A DNA stretch of 64,000 nucleotides from Haliscomenobacter sp040403615 (lineage in GTDB: Bacteria; Bacteroidota; Bacteroidia; Chitinophagales; Saprospiraceae), in contig NZ_JBBAKG010000015.1 of the NCBI RefSeq assembly GCF_040403615.1, positions 23,970 through 87,969 on the forward strand, read 5' to 3'. Each line of letters opens with the position of its first letter. Position 1 is the stretch's first letter. The notes under the pieces were generated by a model. It was not told the origin of the DNA. It was given only the letters and a program-made list of their open reading frames with translations, and did no database searches. Below, piece by piece: positions 17,369 through 26,387 of the stretch. The position numbers were made by a program, and so were the translations under genes.

Positions 17369-19162
17369 ATGAAGAACATTCGAAATTTTTGTGTAATTGC
17401 CCATATCGATCACGGTAAAAGTACCTTGTCTGACCGTTTGCTGGAATTCACCAAAACCATTGATAAGCGCAACATGGTTGCCCAGACTTTGGACAACATG
17501 GATCTGGAACGCGAACGTGGAATCACCATCAAGAGCCACGCCATTCAGATGAGTTATCCACATACCGATGGTGAGGTGTACACTTTCAATATGATCGATA
17601 CTCCGGGACACGTTGACTTTTCCTATGAAGTATCTCGTTCTATTGCCGCCTGTGAAGGCGCACTCTTGCTCGTTGACGCCTCCCAAGGCATTCAGGCTCA
17701 GACTATTTCCAATCTGTATCTGGCCATCGAGCACGACCTGGAGATCATCCCGGTGTTGAATAAAATTGACATGGAAAGTGCCATGATCGATGAGGTATCT
17801 GACCAGATTATCGATTTGATCGGTTGCAAAAAAGAAGACATTTTACTGGCCTCTGGCAAGACAGGTTTGGGTATTCAAGAAATCATGAATGCTGTTGTTG
17901 ACCGTGTTCCAGCCCCCAAAGGTGATCCGGAAGCTCCGCTGCAAGCCTTGATTTTTGACTCCGTATTCAACTCCTTCCGTGGGGTAATCGCCTATTTCCG
18001 CATCCTCAATGGCCGCTTGACCAAAGGGGAAAAAATTCGCTTTTTCCATACTGGAAACGAATACCATGCAGATGAAGTGGGGATTTTGCAAATGAATCTG
18101 ATTCCGCAACCCGTATTGGAAGCGGGCAATGTAGGCTACATCATCACGGGCATCAAAGAATCGCGTGAGATCAAAGTCGGGGATACCATCACCAATGCGC
18201 TCACGCCTTGTTCAGTAGGCATCCATGGTTTTGAGGACGTAAAACCGATGGTTTTTGCAGGCCTCTTCCCTATCGACAACGATGATTTTGAAGACCTCCG
18301 CGATAGTTTGGAAAAACTGCAACTCAACGACGCTTCCCTAGTTTTTGAACCAGAAACATCGGTTGCCCTGGGTTTTGGATTCCGTTGTGGATTCCTGGGC
18401 ATGTTGCACCTTGAAATCATTCAAGAACGCCTCTCCCGGGAGTTCAACATGGATGTGATCACCACCGTTCCCAACGTATCTTACTTTGCGACCAATACTA
18501 AAGGCGAGCAATTTGCGGTACGTACGCCTACGGATTTGCCCGATCCCAACTACTTGCAAGAGGTACAAGAACCCTACATCCGGGCACAAATCATCACCAA
18601 GCCGGAATACATCGGGACCATCATGACCCTTTGTATGGAAAAGCGGGGGATTCTGATCCGTCAAACTTACCTCACCACTTATCGCGTAGAATTGACCTTT
18701 GAGATGCCTTTGGGGGAAATTGTTTTCGACTTTTACGATCGCCTCAAATCCATTTCTCGGGGATACGCTTCCTTCGATTATTCCATGATCGAATACCGGG
18801 CTTCCGATTTGGTGAAATTGGACATCAAACTGAATGGGGAAAATGTGGATGCGCTTTCCGCTCTCGTACACCGCACCAAAGCAGAGGCTTTTGGCCGCAA
18901 AATCTGCACCCGCCTCAAAGAACTGCTGCCTCGTCAGCAATTCCTGATTGCCATCCAGGCTGCGGTGGGTGCCAAAATCATCGCCCGCGAAACCATTTCC
19001 GCCCTCCGCAAGGACGTAACCGCCAAGTGTTATGGTGGGGACATCTCTCGTAAGCGCAAATTGCTTGAAAAGCAGAAAGAAGGAAAGAAAAAGATGCGCC
19101 AGATCGGAAACGTAGAAGTGCCCCAAAAGGCATTTTTGGACGTATTGAAGTTGACGGATTGA
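17369..19162 (+). CDS. lepA: Elongation factor 4 (LepA)
   Basis: 597 residues, the usual EF4 length. GTPase motifs are complete: AHIDHGKSTLSDRLLE (G1), GITIKSHAIQM (G2), DTPGHVDFSYEV (G3), NKIDM (G4). The C-terminal part carries the EF4-specific domain, including GFGFRCGFLGMLHLEI, YASFDYSMIEYRASDLVKLD and the conserved end TAKCYGGDISRKRKLLEKQK. EF4 is a ribosomal GTPase that acts on stalled or mistranslocated ribosomes. It is transcribed alone, with the unusual hairpin pair following 80 bp after its stop. Confidence 0.97.
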   Translation: MKNIRNFCVIAHIDHGKSTLSDRLLEFTKTIDKRNMVAQTLDNMDLERERGITIKSHAIQMSYPHTDGEVYTFNMIDTPGHVDFSYEVSRSIAACEGALLLVDASQGIQAQTISNLYLAIEHDLEIIPVLNKIDMESAMIDEVSDQIIDLIGCKKEDILLASGKTGLGIQEIMNAVVDRVPAPKGDPEAPLQALIFDSVFNSFRGVIAYFRILNGRLTKGEKIRFFHTGNEYHADEVGILQMNLIPQPVLEAGNVGYIITGIKESREIKVGDTITNALTPCSVGIHGFEDVKPMVFAGLFPIDNDDFEDLRDSLEKLQLNDASLVFEPETSVALGFGFRCGFLGMLHLEIIQERLSREFNMDVITTVPNVSYFATNTKGEQFAVRTPTDLPDPNYLQEVQEPYIRAQIITKPEYIGTIMTLCMEKRGILIRQTYLTTYRVELTFEMPLGEIVFDFYDRLKSISRGYASFDYSMIEYRASDLVKLDIKLNGENVDALSALVHRTKAEAFGRKICTRLKELLPRQQFLIAIQAAVGAKIIARETISALRKDVTAKCYGGDISRKRKLLEKQKEGKKKMRQIGNVEVPQKAFLDVLKLTD

Positions 19163-19239
19163 TCGGTTAATGTGCCGATGTGCTGATGCGCAGAATCCTG
19201 AAAATTTGTACTGGCCAATCTGCTTCGCTTCAAACTTGT

Positions 19240-19340
19240 CATTATTCTTTTCCAAAACTGCTTTAAAAAGTCGATTTTGGAAAAGAATAATGCTCATTTT
19301 CTGCCAAAATCGACTTTTAAAAGCAGTTTTGGCAGAAAAT
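19240..19340. repeat. Two adjacent stem-loops with mutually complementary 17-nt loops
   Basis: Stem one pairs 19240-19257 with 19275-19292 (18 bp, perfect). Stem two pairs 19296-19309 with 19327-19340 (14 bp, perfect). Each encloses a 17-nt loop (19258-19274, ctgctttaaaaagtcga; 19310-19326, tcgacttttaaaagcag). The loops are complementary to each other at 16 of 17 positions. The order is A-B-A'-C-B'-C', allowing either two hairpins joined by a kissing loop or one hairpin through B/B'. It lies between lepA and the convergent higA, directly before a gene remnant. Confidence 0.88.
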
Positions 19341-19348
19341 AAAGGCTG

Positions 19349-19513
19349 ATGGACCTCGTCTTGCGCAATAAAATCGCTGCATTTATTCAAAGCACCAAGA
19401 CGAAAAAATCCGTATTTCTAGTGATGCTGACTACGTTTGGGTTGGTAAAAAATGAGTACGCCCGCTCGGTGGTGCAGAATGAATTGAAGATGGATGATTT
19501 GTTTGGAGGCTAA
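19349..19513 (+). pseudogene. C-terminal remnant of an AAA-type ATPase
   Basis: A 54-residue open frame starting at ATG 19349, preceded by an in-frame stop. The sequence SVFLVMLTTFGLVKNEYARS followed by NELKMDDLF closely resembles the extreme C-terminus of the large archaeal/bacterial ATPase family that often includes mobile-type paralogues in Bacteroidota. Nothing of the nucleotide-binding domain remains upstream, where the hairpin element begins 9 bp before the frame. Its last bases overlap the stop codon of the convergent higA gene by 3 bp. Interpreted as a decayed gene end. Confidence 0.6.
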
Positions 19514-19800
19514 GCAACGGCCGTAGGAATAGTCAATAACTCTGCTGCCAATAAATTTCCCGATTCTTCCAGGTCGTAATCATCTTGTAGCCCCAACCAG
19601 AACTTGGCCGAAGTACCAAAATACTTACTCAAACGCAACGCAGTATCCGCAGTAATCCGCCGCTTTCTTTTCACGATTTCACTGATCCTGGTTTGGGGAA
19701 TCATCAGGTCTTTGGCAAGCTTGTATTGGCTGATGGCCATAGGGATCAGAAACTCTTCGAGGAGGACTTCGCCGGGATGGATGTTGGGTAATTTTTGCAT
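19510..19800 (-). CDS. higA: HigA-family antitoxin
   Basis: 96 residues with the HigA signature at the N-terminus (NIHPGEVLLEEFLIPMAISQ), then an XRE helix-turn-helix (YKLAKDLMIPQTRISEIVKR) and ADTALRLSKYFGTSAKFWLGLQ. The antitoxin neutralises HigB and normally represses the operon by binding its own promoter. It starts 9 bp after the toxin stop codon, the toxin-first order typical of higBA. Confidence 0.92.
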   Translation of the reverse strand: MQKLPNIHPGEVLLEEFLIPMAISQYKLAKDLMIPQTRISEIVKRKRRITADTALRLSKYFGTSAKFWLGLQDDYDLEESGNLLAAELLTIPTAVA

Positions 19801-19809
19801 GGTGACGGG

Positions 19810-20091
19810 TTAATGATAGTCAATGATTTGGACTTCGAGCGCGTTGTTCTCTTCCCATTTGAAGATGATTCGCCATTGGTTGTTGATTCGAATGCTCCAG
19901 AAATCTTTCATGTCTCCTTTCAGTTTTTCCAATCTATTTCCTGGAGGTATACGCAAATCTTCAATGTCTTGGGCGCTATTGATCATTCTGAGCTTTCTTC
20001 TTGCCACAGGTTGAATGTCATGAGGAAATTTCTTAGAGTATGATCCATTCCAAATTTTCTCGGTTTCCTTGTCAGCAAAGCTTTTAATCAT
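19810..20091 (-). CDS. higB: HigB-family toxin (RelE-like mRNA interferase)
   Basis: 93 residues. The pattern IKSFADKETEKIWNG, then ARRKLRMINSAQDIEDLRIPPGNRLEKL, and the terminal WRIIFKWEENNALEVQIIDYH is characteristic of HigB (plasmid maintenance killer) toxins, which cut mRNA on the ribosome. It is first in the operon ahead of higA. All regions of the family appear present, so the toxin is probably intact. Confidence 0.92.
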   Translation of the reverse strand: MIKSFADKETEKIWNGSYSKKFPHDIQPVARRKLRMINSAQDIEDLRIPPGNRLEKLKGDMKDFWSIRINNQWRIIFKWEENNALEVQIIDYH

Positions 20092-20204
20092 AGTAACGCG
20101 CTAAGTTAGTAACGTTAAAAGTAAGTAATTGGTTCGGGAGTTCAAAATTTTTCTTTGTCCAGGCTTTATCAGCAGTAATTCGCCGCTCCCTATGGAATGT
20201 TTTT

Positions 20205-20591
20205 TTATACAAAATCAAGTTTATATGCCGCGCTATACTGATGACTCGCTGTTTTGGAAGAGCAATGAAAGGTCAATATTTCAGGATTTTCATTAAGCGG
20301 TAACCCGACCATGACTAAATTTTCAAATTGGCATTCTATATATTCTCGGGCTGGTAATAAATAATTTCCAACTAATTTAAACTCATTGATTTTATCAATT
20401 TCAGCTTGACCATCCATCGGCCTAAAAAATTCAATTACCGATGAGCTGATTTCGACAACCCCATCTTCAAAAAAGGTTATTATTTCTTCATAAGGAGTGC
20501 AAAAAAAAATCCCACCGGCGTGTAAATCAGTGCTCGCGCGTGGGCCAGATTTGTAAGGTTTCCCAAGTTTTATTTTTTCTAATGGATTCAT
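20205..20591 (-). CDS. Hypothetical protein, 128 residues
   Basis: Not recognised. Predominantly beta/alpha soluble sequence with no signal peptide or membrane segment. Its ATG overlaps the TGA of the upstream membrane-protein gene by 2 bp (cat at 20589-20591, stop at 20588-20590), so the two are translationally coupled and probably function together. The protein ends close to the xylan/higB boundary with no further coupled gene. Confidence 0.6.
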   Translation of the reverse strand: MNPLEKIKLGKPYKSGPRASTDLHAGGIFFCTPYEEIITFFEDGVVEISSSVIEFFRPMDGQAEIDKINEFKLVGNYLLPAREYIECQFENLVMVGLPLNENPEILTFHCSSKTASHQYSAAYKLDFV

Positions 20592-20977
20592 GGTTTGGCT
20601 TTGCTTAATTTCTCCCTCAATATAAGGCTAAAAAACACCCCCGCCAATACCAAAAACGGCAAATTCGACCCGATCATCCGCAGATTCCCAGACAGTGCTC
20701 CCGCCAGAAAAAAGATAAACACCACGGCGGACAGCAGTACTACGCCCAAAATATTTACCCAACGATTGGGCTTACGCACGATTGCCGCATACAACAGGAT
20801 CAGTAAACCGACTATGGCAGACAAGATGACCGGATGGAATACCGTATTCAAGGAAAGACCTTGTACAAAAATTAATTCGTAGACGGTTTGGGCGATGAAG
20901 ATAGAATGGCCATCACCCCATTCCAGATAACAAAGGAAAAAACTTAAAAAGAGCCCCAAATTGATGAGCTTTTTCAT
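20588..20977 (-). CDS. Small multi-pass membrane protein
   Basis: 129 residues with about four hydrophobic segments: residues 5-18, 40-62 (VILSAIVGLLILLYAAIV), 70-92 (NILGVVLLSAVVFIFFLAGA) and 100-120. No family recognised. It overlaps the start of the downstream hypothetical gene in an ATGA-like arrangement. It lies 34 bp behind the GH10 stop codon on the opposite reading order, so it is not clearly part of the xylan cluster. Confidence 0.65.
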   Translation of the reverse strand: MKKLINLGLFLSFFLCYLEWGDGHSIFIAQTVYELIFVQGLSLNTVFHPVILSAIVGLLILLYAAIVRKPNRWVNILGVVLLSAVVFIFFLAGALSGNLRMIGSNLPFLVLAGVFFSLILREKLSKAKP

Positions 20978-21011
20978 GACTGCGCAATTTGGGGCAAAAG
21001 GTAAGCGGGTC

Positions 21012-22085
21012 TTACCACTTGGTTACTGCAAAAAAAGCCTTCTTCGGCTGATATTTTTCATCGAAAAGAAGCGGATAATCCTTACGGCCACGGACGGGGA
21101 AGTTATCCAACCAGGTGGACTTGTCGGACAAATTCCAGAAAGTAACGCCAGTGATGACTTTGCGGTGTTTGCGGAGTACTTCAAAGAGCATTTTGTATTG
21201 AGCAACCTGTTTGGCTTCAATTTCAGGGGTATACTCTACTTTGCCAGTGAAGGCTTCCGCCCTTCGCTCATGCTCTTTGGGATGAATCGATACATCCAAT
21301 TCCGTAATCTGGACTTGCAAACCCAAACCTGAAAATTTGGTAATCGAAGTCTCCAACTCCTCCGCGGTGGGTTCTGTGAGCGCCCAATGTCCCTGCAAAC
21401 CTACTCCATTAATCGGTACTCCTTTTTCCTTCAATCCTTTCACCACTTGATAGATGCGCGCTCGTTTGGCGGCATTTTCGGTATTGTAATCATTGTAAAA
21501 AAGGATTGCTTTGGGATCGGCTTCGTGGGCGTACTGGAAAGCTTTTTCAATGTATTCCGGGCCAATGATCTCGTAAAATGGGGATTTGCGGTAAAGGTCG
21601 GTTCCATCACCATCGGGTACTGCTTCATTGACCACATCCCAGGCGTAAATTTTGCCTTTGTACCGACCCACGACATCGAAAATGTGTTGCTTCAGGCGCG
21701 CCAAAAGTACTTCCTTGGTCACCGTTGCACCCGTAGAATCTTTGAAAAACCAATTGGGTGTTTGAGTGTGCCAGCAAAGGGTATGGCCGCGCAGTTTGAG
21801 ACCATGTTGCACTGCGAAGTCTGCAATTTTATCGGCTGGAGCCCAGTTGTAGCGCTTTTCTTCGGGGTGGATTGGCCCCATTTTCATGGCATTTTCCGGT
21901 GTCATGCTATTGAACTGCGCCAGGATCAGGGCAGATTCAGCGGCATCATCCATCATACGGGGGGCAACGGCTACCCCGATGGGGAAGTACTTTTTGTAAT
22001 AATCCTTGAGCCCTTTGGTGGTTTGGGCAAAAGTGAATTGGCTCATCAAGGCCAACAAGAGTATAAGGAAAGATTTGATTTTCAT
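21012..22085 (-). CDS. GH10 endo-1,4-beta-xylanase
   Basis: 357 residues with a signal peptide (MKIKSFLILLLALMSQFTFA). The GH10 acid/base Glu is in WDVVNEAV and the nucleophile Glu in ITELDVS; the substrate-binding stretch LRGHTLCWHTQTPNWFF is intact. No carbohydrate-binding or sorting domain is attached. It hydrolyses internal xylan linkages, probably in the periplasm or at the surface. It is third in a row with the acetylesterase and GH43 genes on the same strand, 27 bp from the former. Confidence 0.95.
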   Translation of the reverse strand: MKIKSFLILLLALMSQFTFAQTTKGLKDYYKKYFPIGVAVAPRMMDDAAESALILAQFNSMTPENAMKMGPIHPEEKRYNWAPADKIADFAVQHGLKLRGHTLCWHTQTPNWFFKDSTGATVTKEVLLARLKQHIFDVVGRYKGKIYAWDVVNEAVPDGDGTDLYRKSPFYEIIGPEYIEKAFQYAHEADPKAILFYNDYNTENAAKRARIYQVVKGLKEKGVPINGVGLQGHWALTEPTAEELETSITKFSGLGLQVQITELDVSIHPKEHERRAEAFTGKVEYTPEIEAKQVAQYKMLFEVLRKHRKVITGVTFWNLSDKSTWLDNFPVRGRKDYPLLFDEKYQPKKAFFAVTKW

Positions 22086-22112
22086 GTTGATTTTAGTTTT
22101 TGAAAACTGAAT

Positions 22113-24047
22113 TTACTCATCGGTGCGAAAAGGAGAGGCAGGCAAACCCTCTCGATTGTACAAGTTCGCATCAGCGGGGTTATCCGCCCAGGCGTATCTG
22201 ACATACATGGGCTGTAATACCTGGGAATTGGAAACCAGAATCGTCTGATCGGCCTGTATTTCCGCCTTCGCCCATACGAAACGTTTGTCTGCTCCCGCAA
22301 TCGCAAAGCAAGCCAATGGCTCGCCATCTTTGCTGATCATGCCCGTCCCGGTATGTTTGAAATGCAAACGGATTTTATCTCCTTCGATCTGGTAATGATC
22401 GTATTGTGGGCCAGAGTGGACGACATTTTGATCCCCATAGGCAAGGCGTTGTGCGGCCAAAGCCAGGCGTATGCCCACATCCTTTTTGTTCAGGGGGTGG
22501 ATGTCGTTCCATTCGCCCAGGTCGATCGCCACTGCCAAGCCCGTATTGGGCACCGCCAGTGACTTGAACTGTGCGTCGCGCAAAACCGCCCAATTGCTTT
22601 CAGAAGGCAGGTAATTGACCTCCATAAAATTGGCCAGTTGCACCGTTATGAAGGGCAAATCCCCCTGCTTCCACTGCTTGCGCCAATCCTGGATCAAGGC
22701 AGGTAAAAGCTGGTAATACGGCCACGGGTTCCCGGCATTAGATTCTCCCTGGTACCACAAAAAACCTTTTGCTGCACAATTGATCAAAGGAGCAGCCATG
22801 GCGTTGAACAAAGCCGTGGGTTGGTTTTGCAGGTTGATACCACTGATTGGAGGAGTGGTGACTGGGGGGAAAACATCGCCCACTTTGTATTGCCAATCCC
22901 CTTTGAGGTCGATTTGCTGGCCGTTTGCGCTGAGGAAGTAAGGCTTATCGGGTACAAATCCGCCTTTGCCTTCATTGTTGATGACCCTTACAACCAAGGT
23001 GTTTTTGCCTGGTTTGAGCAAATCTGCGGGTAAATTGTACCTGCGCGGCGGATACTGGTAAGTGATGTTGCCCACGGCTTGGCCATTGACATAGGCAAAA
23101 TCAGCATCAACAATGCGTCCCAGAAACAGCTTGGCCGGTACGCCACACATGGCAGCGGGTACTTCAATTTCCTTGCGGTACCAGACTACTCCATTCAATT
23201 CCTTAATACCCTGATCCTCCCAATATCCTGGTACACTGATGTTGCGCCAGTTTTTGGGTACATAGGCAGGATCAAACCATTTTACAGATTCCAGCAGCCC
23301 TTTGTCTGCACTGGGCCGAGTTACAGTGGCTAACCGCGCCTTGCGGTTGAGGGAATTGACGTAGCTGGTATCCTTGTTTTGTTGGATGGTTGCCAACAAA
23401 TCGGGAAAAGCCATCAAGCCCGCTTCGCTGATCCAGGCTTCGATGGGCGTCCCACCCACACTCGCATTGATCAAGCCAATCGGTATCTGGTATTTGTCGT
23501 AAATGCTTTTGGCAAAAAAATAGGCCGTCGCTCCAAAACGCAATACGTTTTGAGGGGTAGTCACTTCCCATTTCCCACTCGGCAAGTCCGCTTGTGGTTC
23601 TTGTAGATTGGTCAGGGTCGGGATAAAAAAATTGCGGATGGCCGGGTAATTGGCTTGTTCAATCTCCAACGGATAACGCTCTTTGACCCGTTCCATGGGC
23701 AAAACCATATTCGATTGCCCGGCGCAAATCCATACGTCGCCAAAGTACACATCCCGAATTTGCAGCTCATTTTTCCCTTTGAGGTTGATCTCAAATGGAC
23801 CTCCCGCTGCTTGCGGTGGTACGGTAACGCTCCAGTTTCCGGCCTGATCAGCTTTGCCACGGTAAGTTTTATCCTTGATGCGGATACTGATGTTTTCCTG
23901 TGCTGAAGCCCAGCCCCAAAATTTCAGGGTCTGGTCTCGCTGCAACACCATGCCATCGCTGATGAGGCGAGGCAAGCGAATTTGAGCCAAACCGAAAAGG
24001 CTCCAACCCAGGAAAAACAAGGTCAGCGCTAGCTTACTTGTAGGCAT
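22113..24047 (-). CDS. Sialate O-acetylesterase-family carbohydrate acetylesterase
   Basis: Start taken at ATG 24047 because it gives a normal signal peptide (MPTSKLALTLFFLGWSLFGLAQ); the frame is open to 24074. About 644 residues. The SGNH-type catalytic region is split as in the SASA family: GQSNMVLPME near residue 110 (nucleophile Ser), and WYQGESNAGNPWPYY near 430; a jelly-roll-like insert with VWYRKEIEVP lies between. In this context the enzyme more likely removes acetyl groups from xylan than from sialic acid. It overlaps the GH43 stop by 14 bp. Confidence 0.88.
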   Translation of the reverse strand: MPTSKLALTLFFLGWSLFGLAQIRLPRLISDGMVLQRDQTLKFWGWASAQENISIRIKDKTYRGKADQAGNWSVTVPPQAAGGPFEINLKGKNELQIRDVYFGDVWICAGQSNMVLPMERVKERYPLEIEQANYPAIRNFFIPTLTNLQEPQADLPSGKWEVTTPQNVLRFGATAYFFAKSIYDKYQIPIGLINASVGGTPIEAWISEAGLMAFPDLLATIQQNKDTSYVNSLNRKARLATVTRPSADKGLLESVKWFDPAYVPKNWRNISVPGYWEDQGIKELNGVVWYRKEIEVPAAMCGVPAKLFLGRIVDADFAYVNGQAVGNITYQYPPRRYNLPADLLKPGKNTLVVRVINNEGKGGFVPDKPYFLSANGQQIDLKGDWQYKVGDVFPPVTTPPISGINLQNQPTALFNAMAAPLINCAAKGFLWYQGESNAGNPWPYYQLLPALIQDWRKQWKQGDLPFITVQLANFMEVNYLPSESNWAVLRDAQFKSLAVPNTGLAVAIDLGEWNDIHPLNKKDVGIRLALAAQRLAYGDQNVVHSGPQYDHYQIEGDKIRLHFKHTGTGMISKDGEPLACFAIAGADKRFVWAKAEIQADQTILVSNSQVLQPMYVRYAWADNPADANLYNREGLPASPFRTDE

Positions 24048-25083
24048 CGAGCGTCTGGATTGTCCCATCTGCATTGTATTTCAACTCCATCATCTTTACA
24101 TTCCGCAAGTGGGTTTTGCCTGAGAGTTGCACATCGTGGTAAAACAGGTACCATTTGCCCTGGAATTCAGCAATGGAGTGGTGATTGGTCCAACCTTGTA
24201 CAGGTTTTAGCACAATGCCCTGGTAAATAAATGGGCCATAAGGGTTGTCGCCGATGGCGTAGCACAAGTTGTGGGTATCGCCTGTGGAGTACGAGAAGTA
24301 GTATTTGCCATTGTACTTGTGCATCCATGCGGCTTCAAAGAAACGTTTGTCGTTATTGCTTTCGAGAAACAGGTTGCCATCTTTGTCCAGAATCTTGACC
24401 TCTTTGACTTCCTCGGTAAAACTTTTCAGGTCGGAGCTGAGTTTGGCTACGCGGGGTAGAATGGCGGTTTCGTTGCCCTTGCGCAATGCGCCTTTGGCAT
24501 CGTACTGGTTTTTATTCCAACGTTGCAACTGGCCACCCCAGATGCCCCCAAAGTAGAGGTAAAAGCTGCCGTCATCGTCTTTGAACACTGTGGGATCAAT
24601 GCTGTATGCACCTTTGATGGGTTCGGGTTCGGCCTTGAAAGGCCCTTCGGGTTTTTTGCTCGTGGCTACCCCGATGCGAAATACATCCTGTTTGTCTTTC
24701 ACTGGAAAATACAGGTAATACATCCCATCTTTGAAGGTTGCATCTGGTGCCCAAAGCTGCCGGCCTGCCCAGGGAATGTCCTTAATGTCGAGTGCTACGC
24801 CGTGATCGGTTACTTTGCCGCCCATTTTTTTGAGCGACAAAATGTGGTAGTCACGCATGGCAAAGTGGCCACCGTCGTCGTCTTCTTTGATTGCAGCATC
24901 AATGTCGTGCGAAGGATAAATGTAGATGCGTCCTTTGAATACATGCGCCGATGGGTCTGCAGTGAAGATGTGCGAAACCAGGGGCTGAGAAACGGGTTGT
25001 TTGCCATTGCCAGATTGACTGTAGCCACTCATTGCCAGACCTAAGGCCGCGATGAGTGCAAATGTTTTTTGTTTGTTGTTCAT
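24034..25083 (-). CDS. GH43-family beta-xylosidase/arabinofuranosidase
   Basis: 349 residues with a signal peptide (MNNKQKTFALIAALGLAMSGYSQ). The five-bladed propeller signature of GH43 is visible: ADPSAHVF (catalytic base Asp), SIDPTVFKDDDGSFYLYFGG (pKa-modulating Asp) and FFEAAWMHKYNGKYYFSYST (catalytic acid Glu). First gene of the three-gene xylan cluster, divergent from the VWA gene 84 bp away. No SusC/SusD pair is present in the window, so uptake components must be elsewhere. Confidence 0.92.
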   Translation of the reverse strand: MNNKQKTFALIAALGLAMSGYSQSGNGKQPVSQPLVSHIFTADPSAHVFKGRIYIYPSHDIDAAIKEDDDGGHFAMRDYHILSLKKMGGKVTDHGVALDIKDIPWAGRQLWAPDATFKDGMYYLYFPVKDKQDVFRIGVATSKKPEGPFKAEPEPIKGAYSIDPTVFKDDDGSFYLYFGGIWGGQLQRWNKNQYDAKGALRKGNETAILPRVAKLSSDLKSFTEEVKEVKILDKDGNLFLESNNDKRFFEAAWMHKYNGKYYFSYSTGDTHNLCYAIGDNPYGPFIYQGIVLKPVQGWTNHHSIAEFQGKWYLFYHDVQLSGKTHLRNVKMMELKYNADGTIQTLDAYK

Positions 25084-25167
25084 ATCCAGATAGAATTAAA
25101 AATACGGCCTGAAAATAGTGCCTTTTTCTGAATAATGTGTAGCTTGATCCGGTATAACCATCACACT

Positions 25168-26385
25168 ATGTTTTTAAGCTTCTTCTATGCATTGCGCAAA
25201 AACGGCATTCCAGTCAGCTTGCACGAGTACCTGGCCTTGCTGGAGGCGTTGCAAAAAGAAATTGGAACATACTCCATCGACGATTTTTATGCTTTGAGCA
25301 AGGCCATTTTGGTCAAACGTGAAGCCCATCTGGATCGTTTTGACCAACTTTTCAGCCAGTTTTTTCGCAACATCGACAACCTGGCTCAAGCCCTACTGGC
25401 TACCGAGATTCCTGCGGATTGGCTGGAAAATCAGTGGATGCGCAATCTAAGTGACGAAGAAAAAGCAGCCATCGAAAAGATGGGGGGGCTGGATGCCCTG
25501 CTGGAGCGCCTGAAAGAACTCCTCGAACAACAAAAGGAACAACACCAAACAGGCAATCGCTGGATTGGCACTGGCGGAAGTTCTCCATTTGGCAATAGAG
25601 GCTACAACCCCGAAGGCATTCGGATGGGGCAAGAAGCCGCAGGCAATCGCACCGCCATCAAGGTTTGGGACGAACGTGCCTTTAAAGGCCTGGATGATCG
25701 GGTAGAACTCAATACCCGCAACATCAAACTCATCCTCAAACGTTTGCGCATCTTGACCCGCGAGGGAATTCCAACCGAGCTAGACCTTGATGGCACCATT
25801 CGCAAAACCTCCGAAAATGCGGGGATGCTGGACATTGCGCTGCACCCTTCCAAACAAAATCGGGTAAAAGTGCTGCTGCTCATGGACGTGGGTGGCTCCA
25901 TGGATGATCACATCGAAATGTGCGAGCAACTATTTTCGGCAGCCAAATGGGAATTCAAGCACCTGGAGTTTTTTTACTTCCACAATTGCGTCTACGAATC
26001 GGTTTGGAAAGACAATAAACGCCGCTTCCGGGAAAAAATCCCCACGCTGGAACTGATCCACAAATTCAACAGCGATTACAAACTGGTTTTGGTGGGCGAC
26101 GCAGCGATGTCGCCTTACGAAATTTTTTACAAGGGCGGCAGCGTCGAACACGCCAACGACGAACCGGGCATGACCTGGCTCAAACGCCTGAGCGATCATT
26201 TCAAACACCTGGTTTGGATCAATCCCATCCCGGATTACGAATGGGATTTTTATGAATCGGTCAATGTACTCCGCGATTGGACTGGACAACGCATGTTCCC
26301 AATGACGGTAGATGGTTTGACCAAGGCAATGAAGTGTCTGAAGAATCGGAAATTTGTGCACGAGAATAAGGCTTGGGAGGAATAA
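25168..26385 (+). CDS. CoxE-like VWA-domain protein
   Basis: 405 residues from ATG 25168 (MFLSFFYALRKNGIPVSLHEY), preferred over the open frame from 25135. The N-terminal 200 residues are helical, with KVWDERAFKGLDDRVELNTRN typical of VWA_CoxE proteins. The VWA domain begins at about residue 230 with a MIDAS-like DVGGSM, where Gly replaces the first Ser of DxSxS. CoxE-type proteins usually work with a MoxR ATPase to insert metal cofactors or remodel complexes, but no MoxR gene is next to it here. It ends 2 bp from the convergent cyclase gene. Confidence 0.83.
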   Translation: MFLSFFYALRKNGIPVSLHEYLALLEALQKEIGTYSIDDFYALSKAILVKREAHLDRFDQLFSQFFRNIDNLAQALLATEIPADWLENQWMRNLSDEEKAAIEKMGGLDALLERLKELLEQQKEQHQTGNRWIGTGGSSPFGNRGYNPEGIRMGQEAAGNRTAIKVWDERAFKGLDDRVELNTRNIKLILKRLRILTREGIPTELDLDGTIRKTSENAGMLDIALHPSKQNRVKVLLLMDVGGSMDDHIEMCEQLFSAAKWEFKHLEFFYFHNCVYESVWKDNKRRFREKIPTLELIHKFNSDYKLVLVGDAAMSPYEIFYKGGSVEHANDEPGMTWLKRLSDHFKHLVWINPIPDYEWDFYESVNVLRDWTGQRMFPMTVDGLTKAMKCLKNRKFVHENKAWEE

Positions 26386-26387
26386 TC

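Noticed and set aside
18338..19390. 350-codon minus-strand frame opposite lepA
   Set aside because: lepA is certain on the plus strand; no family features in the antisense frame.
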